Origin: Hyaloperonospora brassicae
Lineage: Eukaryota; Oomycota; Peronosporomycetes; Peronosporales; Peronosporaceae
Length of the DNA stretch: 64,000 nucleotides
NCBI GenBank assembly: GCA_947650285.1
Contig: CANTFL010001464.1
Coordinates: 62,001 to 126,000 of the forward strand
Reading direction: 5' to 3'
This document shows, one piece after another, positions 58,698-64,000 of the stretch (the first letter of the stretch is position 1; the number at the start of each line of letters is the position of its first letter). The translations under genes were made by a program, and so were the position numbers. The notes under the pieces were generated by a model. The model made no database searches and had not been told where the DNA came from. It saw only the letters and a list, made by a program, of their open reading frames with translations.

Positions 58698-58913
58698 GAC
58701 GAGTACTTTCTCTGCCACTTGGCTACGGGTAACATCTTGCGCGCTGCTGTAGCTGCTGGCACCGACATAGGCAAAAAGGTCAAAGCCGCGATGGAGTCGG
58801 GCGCACTTGTGACCGACGAGATTGTCGTCGGTATCGTCAAGGACGCCATCAAGAGTTCGGAATGCCGTCGTGGCTTTATTTTTGACAACTGTCCACGAAC
58901 GGTCGTGCAGGCC
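58698..58913 (+). pseudogene. Captured adenylate kinase fragment
   Basis: A 72-codon open stretch matching the NMP-binding part of adenylate kinase: CHLATGNILRAAVAAGTDIG, then KAAMESGALVTDEIVVGIVK and RRGFIFDNCPRTVVQA. In typical enzymes these read CHLATGDMLR and GFILDGFPRTV, so TGD has become TGN and DGFPRT has become DNCPRT. The P-loop exon and the lid and C-terminal parts are missing. It begins exactly at the TIR inner edge. The coding frame is otherwise intact and the codons look host-like, so capture is fairly recent compared with the gypsy decay around it. Not a functional kinase. Confidence 0.85.
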
Positions 58914-59121
58914 ATAATGGTGAGAACAAGAGGAGATATAGACGAGTGTCCAGGTTGCAACGTAGAGGCTGACCATAGTTCCCTTCTTTTTGTATGCGTA
59001 GTCCTCGCAACTAAATTTGTACCTGCTGGTCTTCAACGACGTCTCTTGCGCTGGCTAGGCGTACGTGTTGTACTTAACAGTGACAACGGTCCTCAAGGCG
59101 CGTGAGAGTGGCGATCTGGAC
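58914..59121. other. Unassigned interior of the TIR element
   Basis: About 200 bp between the two recognised gene fragments. The plus frame stays open with the kinase fragment to 59105, but its translation is unfamiliar. It may be a third captured piece or an intron. Confidence 0.5.
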
Positions 59122-59292
59122 TGTTGCCAAGTGGCACAAATCACGTGGGACGTTATGTCACTGCGGCTCAAAGTGGTTCAGACGATGGCCGTAATAACCA
59201 TTGTGTACGATGCCTTGGGCTTTGTGGGATTTCCAGTGGGCTCTACATTCCTGCAAGTGAGCTCTCGGCTATGGATCGTCTGGGCTCTGTCC
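59122..59292 (+). pseudogene. Captured 3-hydroxyacyl-CoA dehydratase (PTPLA/HACD) fragment
   Basis: The open stretch CCQVAQITWDVMSLRLKVVQ, then TMAVITIVYDALGFVGFPVG and STFLQVSSRLWIVWALS. The pattern (V)VQ..A.L.I.H..LG.V.SPV..T..QV.SRLW.VW is the membrane segment of the PTPLA family, the third step of very-long-chain fatty acid elongation in the ER. Only this middle part is present; the catalytic Tyr/Glu region is absent. It ends at the right TIR. Confidence 0.72.
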
Positions 59293-59304
59293 CGCCTCAC
59301 GCTA

Positions 59305-59396
59305 TTTGTCCAACGGCGATTGCGTACCTTGTATATATAGGATTTTGAAAGAAGGGTGTGAATAAAAGGAAAAGGGGTGTGAATTTGGCAATTCTC
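59305..59396 (-). repeat. Right terminal inverted repeat
   Basis: Inverted copy of 58607-58697; contains GGGTGTGAAT twice, as does its partner. Confidence 0.85.
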
Positions 59397-59406
59397 TTTA
59401 TCACAA

Positions 59407-61432
59407 TTGCACATTTACTAAAAATTGTGGTGAAATTTGTAGATCAGTTGGGGTTCCAAAATTGTGTTATCCACAAATCGGCTGGCTAAGAAATTTCGAG
59501 ATGGCGATGAGAAATCGATATACGACAGATGGTGACCGTTTCGCGCGGATTGTAATAAAACTTGACCTTAGGGAACATTATGGAACGTAATCTGGGTCAT
59601 AAAAGGAAAAAAGGTGTTTGACACAGACTTAGTCATTAATTTTTTATATAATGATCTGAAATGCGACAAGAATGTTGACGTCACGATCTTATAAAGTCTA
59701 ATGGCGGTCATGACTTTATGACGAATACAGTTATACGTCACCTACAAAGATATTATAAAGACAAAAGGGATGTAAAATTTCTTACACGATTCGTAAAACA
59801 TTTTTCCGTAAAAATAGTGCACTGAAATACCCTGCATCACGATCTACTGCACTACGATTTATAGTGTGTGGACGAGTCTATTGCTATAGCGAGGAAGATA
59901 CCCTATAAAGGACGCCTAGATCCAGCATTTCTCGAATAAATCTAAATACATGGGGTGACACAGCACCTACATCATAAGACTGATAAACAGAGTGGGTTTC
60001 AAACGACAATGTATAGGCTAATATCAGAGGAAGTAGTGCTTGTAATTTCTCTTGACGTCGTGTGTCCAACTTACTTACATAAAAGAGAAATAGACAGGTG
60101 TTTTATATAACATCTCTGCACAAAAATTTAAAAACCAATGATACAAAATCTCTTTCCCGTGGATATGATTAAACATAATCAGTAATATAAATGACTAGGC
60201 GCATTACTACATTTTTAGAAACAATTTTGCGATTGGACACAAAGATCCTCTATGAGGTCAAGATACAAGATTATGAGGCGAACAAATTGGACTTCAAAGA
60301 ATATATAAAATCTGTCAAATCTTTTAATACGGCTATCTGGGTACATAGATTCGTCTGCTGTCAAAAACACCTGGACTTTTAAATGTGTATGTATCTGTAC
60401 AATAGGCACTCTTTATTATTTTTTTTAGTACAGTCTAAATTAGCATAAACTTACCTAGAAGGGTGCAACTAGCCCAGACACTACATTTAAAAATTAAAGT
60501 AAATGTAAATACAGAAACGTAGACCCTATGACATAATTGAGTCTAAACTTTAGATAAAATAAAATCACTATTGAAGTACTAAATTTTCTAGAACCATAAA
60601 AAGAGATATTGCAATGGTAATGGCTGCTCCAGTATCGCGGTATTTGATCATTTTATATAGTTCTCGCAACGTGGCGCGTAAGAAAAGTTTTATTGATTGG
60701 CTGTGAAGCTCAGTTTGCTGATCCACCTACACAATGTGCTAAGTATAATTGAGGAACCGATGAAAATAATTAGCATTCTTTTAGAAATTAAAAAATTATT
60801 GCTTAGTCCCACTCTTTAAAAAATTAGGCAATATATAACTATTTTAATAATTGAAAGGGAAATGGGGAACCAATATCAGCCAAAAGAAAGCGATTACTTT
60901 CTTTATTACATCACGAGGCCTATAAAGTTTCAGCCAAAAAACTAAAAACAATAAGTAAATTGATTTTAATTCTTTATTACAATACCCTATAAAAATCTTG
61001 ATTTTGTGCATATATCTAATTCGTAGAAATATCGAATTGTATAACAACATTAACCCTGAAAAAGATAAAAATCGGACTTAAGTCATGCTTTTGGTTCAAT
61101 GCCTGAATAAAGACTTTCGTAATAACATATTGGTTATATTTATTTTTGATAAAAAGTGATAAAATAAAAAAAATGTATAACTTAACAAAAGGGACAGTTC
61201 TAAATAAATGAATGATATATGTTTTAGAGTTACGGTTATTAACAGCCTTGGTTGACATTATGAAAATTAAAATTAGATCCAAATCCATACGTTATACTTT
61301 ATGCCGTAAAGAATTAAAATTATCACCGTTCTTCTACACCCACAGAAACACTTGCTTTTACTAAATTTCCTTATCTGGTGTATCGAAAAACCTGCAATGA
61401 TTAAAAGGAATGGTGCTGACTGTGTCATGTTA
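59407..61432. other. AT-rich spacer
   Basis: Strongly AT-rich; open frames are short and not protein-like. No element or RNA gene seen. Confidence 0.7.
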
Positions 61433-64000
61433 GGCGAATATCGCCTGGTTCACATATCAATGCAAAAGTAGCAGTGCAAGAGCTCAGGTCGTGTGGAACG
61501 CTTTCTATGGATACCGGCGTCGACGAAAACGCTTGGTCTATTTGTGCACACTGACCGAACCATTTCAAAGTGATCGCGCTGACTTGTTTTGACCCGCAAC
61601 GGGTATGTATATATGCTTGATCAAGTCCGACAACGACTGAAATATCCTAGATCCATGGGTCGCAAGTCGGTCGCGTGCATTTCGTGTCGTATCATACTCG
61701 ATCAATTGCGTCAACATCATCGCATCTATCGCCCCGTCTTGTATCATCTATGCACAACGTCGAGCAAATGCAAGTGTTTCATGCGTGATCAATCATAACA
61801 AAGCGTACGACGCTATAATATCAGTGCCGATTGTCTCACACTAATCAGTGCATTGTGCTTTGAACGCTGACAGTCACAATCGATCAAAGTATGCTCGATT
61901 TGCTTCACCTTAATCTTCCCACCACGCTGACATACGGCGCTACCATCCGAAGATAGCGACACGTGTATCTGGGACGTTAGTCGCAGTATGGGGACGCTAC
62001 CGTCTATTTTTGGGATGTTTGTTCGGTGCGCACACGATTGTGGATCGCTGGCTCGGCTACATCACTAGTCCATTCCAAACGCTCACAGGCACTGCTACAA
62101 TCTCGAATTTTTCCTCCATGCAATATACAGCTGGTACTCGCGTCATGTACCATACAGCTACCACTTGCGAGCTCGATGTCGCAGCTCGTTAAGCTCAAGG
62201 TTCTACGTCGCAGAAGATTGTGCGCAAGGCACTACACAATTGTATATGTGCAGAAGTCCGAAGGAAAGATCAAGATGTGGGTGAAAGGAAAACTGCGCCA
62301 TCGGGAATCATTCCCCGATCGTACCTTTAGAAGCGATGAACACTATCCATTATACCCACGGTGCTGCACACGGCATTGATAGACACCGCATACACAACAA
62401 ACACGGTACAAGGCCAAACAGCGCCAAACAAGACGCACGTCCAAGTCTTTGTAGTCGACGCTATTGCAACCTACCGAGACGAAACACCTGACATCAGTGG
62501 TGGCATCTTCGGTCTCGCGGCCGTTCTATCGCACACCGCTACGTCTTCTTATTCAGACGATCGCTTCACCTTTCTTCCGACTACTGAACGGTATTGATAC
62601 AAATAGCTGAACTAGCAGACTACCACTTGCACGTAAATGACACCGCGACCATTTTGTGAAAAAGAATTGATTGCCCGACACAGCAGCAGGTCATAGCAAC
62701 AGGCGGATAAGACATACATACATGCGTGCATGCATGCATGCAACACATACACACATAAAATGATGCTAACTGGTCACCCGTCATCAAGGGGTAGCACATG
62801 CGTCTATCGATAGGCAAGTATAATCGCGCGTCTTTTTATAACCGCTGATTGATTGATCCATCCTTCTGCCACATGTAGCGTCACTGATATCCACTACGCG
62901 AAAGTGTCACCCACAGATGCGGACGGTGGCCTCGTATGCTTCAGCGTCGAGTCGTGGAGCCGTCGTGGTTATTCATGCACTAAAGCTTTCCGATCCGATG
63001 GAAGTTCCTCGTCCCGCCATGGATCCTCGGATGAGTGGCTTGCGTATATCAACATCGTGGCACCGTCATCATACGAGAAGTCGATGCGCCTCGTGCTCGA
63101 TTCTACCGCTCTATTCTGACTACATACCACGGCAACGTGAACGAGCTCGATTGTGACGGTCTGGTCAGTGTCGACGCGGAAATGCTTACCAGTGTCGATT
63201 GCATCCATATGCACTATCATCGCTTTGATACGGCGACCTACTTAATCAATTCACGTTGCACTTAGCCAAGAGCACACTCGGAAATGTTGTGATGATCGGA
63301 TTTCTGCGAGCAACTATTATTCGTCCGAGTGAGAACCATATATGCCTTGAATCATGAGACAGTCATCCGTTGATGCTTGCCAGTACCGACATACGTACTT
63401 TCACAACGTGGAAGCATATGTGTGCAAACAGTATCATAGCGGGCGAATATCGCCTGGTTCACATATCAATGCAAAAGTAGCAGTGCAAGAGCTCAGGTCG
63501 TGTGGAACGCTTTCTATGGATACCGGCGTCGACGAAAACGCTTGGTCTATTTGTGCACACTGACCGAACCATTTCAAAGTGATCGCGCTGACTTGTTTTG
63601 ACCCGCAACGGGTATGTATATATGCTTGATCAAGTCCGACAACGACTGAAATATCCTAGATCCATGGGTCGCAAGTCGGTCGCGTGCATTTCGTGTCGTA
63701 TCATACTCGATCAATTGCGTCAACATCATCGCATCTATCGCCCCGTCTTGTATCATCTATGCACAACGTCGAGCAAATGCAAGTGTTTCATGCGTGATCA
63801 ATCATAACAAAGCGTACGACGCTATAATATCAGTGCCGATTGTCTCACACTAATCAGTGCATTGTGCTTTGAACGCTGACAGTCACAATCGATCAAAGTA
63901 TGCTCGATTTGCTTCACCTTAATCTTCCCACCACGCTGACATACGGCGCTACCATCCGAAGATAGCGACACGTGTATCTGGGACGTTAGTCGCAGTATGG
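61433..64000. repeat. 2009-bp tandem repeat (one full, one partial copy)
   Basis: From GGCGAATATCGCC at 61433 the sequence repeats from 63442 to the window end at a constant offset of 2009 bp, with no difference noticed. Base composition rises abruptly at 61433. The unit has several open frames of 60-117 codons on both strands (for example 62026-62379 plus and 62969-63220 minus); I recognise none and cannot tell whether any is coding. It contains a GCAT-type microsatellite (about 62716-62742). The array continues beyond the window. Confidence 0.93.
62716..62742. repeat. GCAT/CATA microsatellite inside the 2009-bp unit
   Basis: ACATACATGCGTGCATGCATGC runs with flanking CACATACACAC repeats. 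Confidence 0.8.

Larger units (their letters stand above)
58607..59396. mobile_element. Pack-MULE-like TIR element carrying two host gene fragments
   Basis: A 790-bp element with terminal inverted repeats of about 91 bp (58607-58697 and 59305-59396) that match at nearly all positions, ends (G)AGAATTGC. The flanks TTAACCACAA (58597-58606) and TTTATCACAA (59397-59406) agree at 8 of 10 bases and look like a decayed 9-10-bp target duplication, the size made by Mutator-like transposases. There is no transposase. The interior is host coding sequence from at least two unrelated genes. Mutator membership is inferred from TIR length and duplication size. Confidence 0.75.

Noticed and set aside
60191..60382. 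63-codon frame in the AT-rich spacer
   Set aside because: Length and composition as expected by chance; no motif.

Overview
The window looks like a repeat-dominated, probably heterochromatic segment of an oomycete genome, most like Phytophthora or another member of the Peronosporales. The evidence is indirect. The Ty3/gypsy pol fragments have the sequence style I associate with oomycete elements (RT blocks such as GLFEWLRMPFGLKNAPQ and GRRSYIDDTLIPATSW, RNase H block NLVIRQMRGEMDCKAPG). There is no rRNA, no intact host gene and no bacterial feature. Almost every open frame is a piece of a decayed mobile element or an antisense shadow of one.

Layout. (1) 1-12806: about 24.8 head-to-tail copies of a 517/518-bp satellite; each unit carries a tRNA-Val(CAC)-like sequence. 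(2) 12821-38728: a Ty3/gypsy element ('outer', 1293-bp LTRs) split at its RNase H by a second, related element ('inner', 20200-32936, 1034-bp LTRs) flanked by a 4-bp CCTA target duplication. (3) 38729-44921: AT-rich, gene-empty DNA with a TA microsatellite and a relic LTR near 42.5 kb. (4) 44922-57890: a third, very old element of the same clan in reverse orientation ('ancient'). It is recognisable by two LTRs and by colinear minus-strand remnants of capsid, zinc knuckle, RT, RNase H, integrase C-terminus and chromodomain. (5) 58607-59396: a 790-bp terminal-inverted-repeat element holding fragments of two host genes, adenylate kinase and a PTPLA-type 3-hydroxyacyl-CoA dehydratase, so a Pack-MULE-like gene-capture element. 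(6) 59407-61432: AT-rich spacer. (7) 61433-64000: a 2009-bp tandem repeat, one full copy and one partial.

Architecture. All three gypsy elements have the same plan: LTR, PBS, leader, gag (capsid plus zinc knuckles), protease, RT, RNase H, integrase, chromodomain, then a long accessory ORF on the OPPOSITE strand that starts next to the 3' LTR and runs back towards the end of pol. Its C-terminal blocks align at protein level among the three copies, including the ancient one. This antisense coiled-coil protein is the best candidate for an undescribed system here.

None of the elements looks autonomous. All have many stops and frameshifts. The inner protease has lost its catalytic Asp, the outer RT has YIDE for YIDD, and about 515 bp of the outer gag is inverted in place. 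The two nested elements carry covarying tandem hairpins in the gag leader, and all LTRs, even the oldest, keep a stem-loop about 115 nt from their 3' end.
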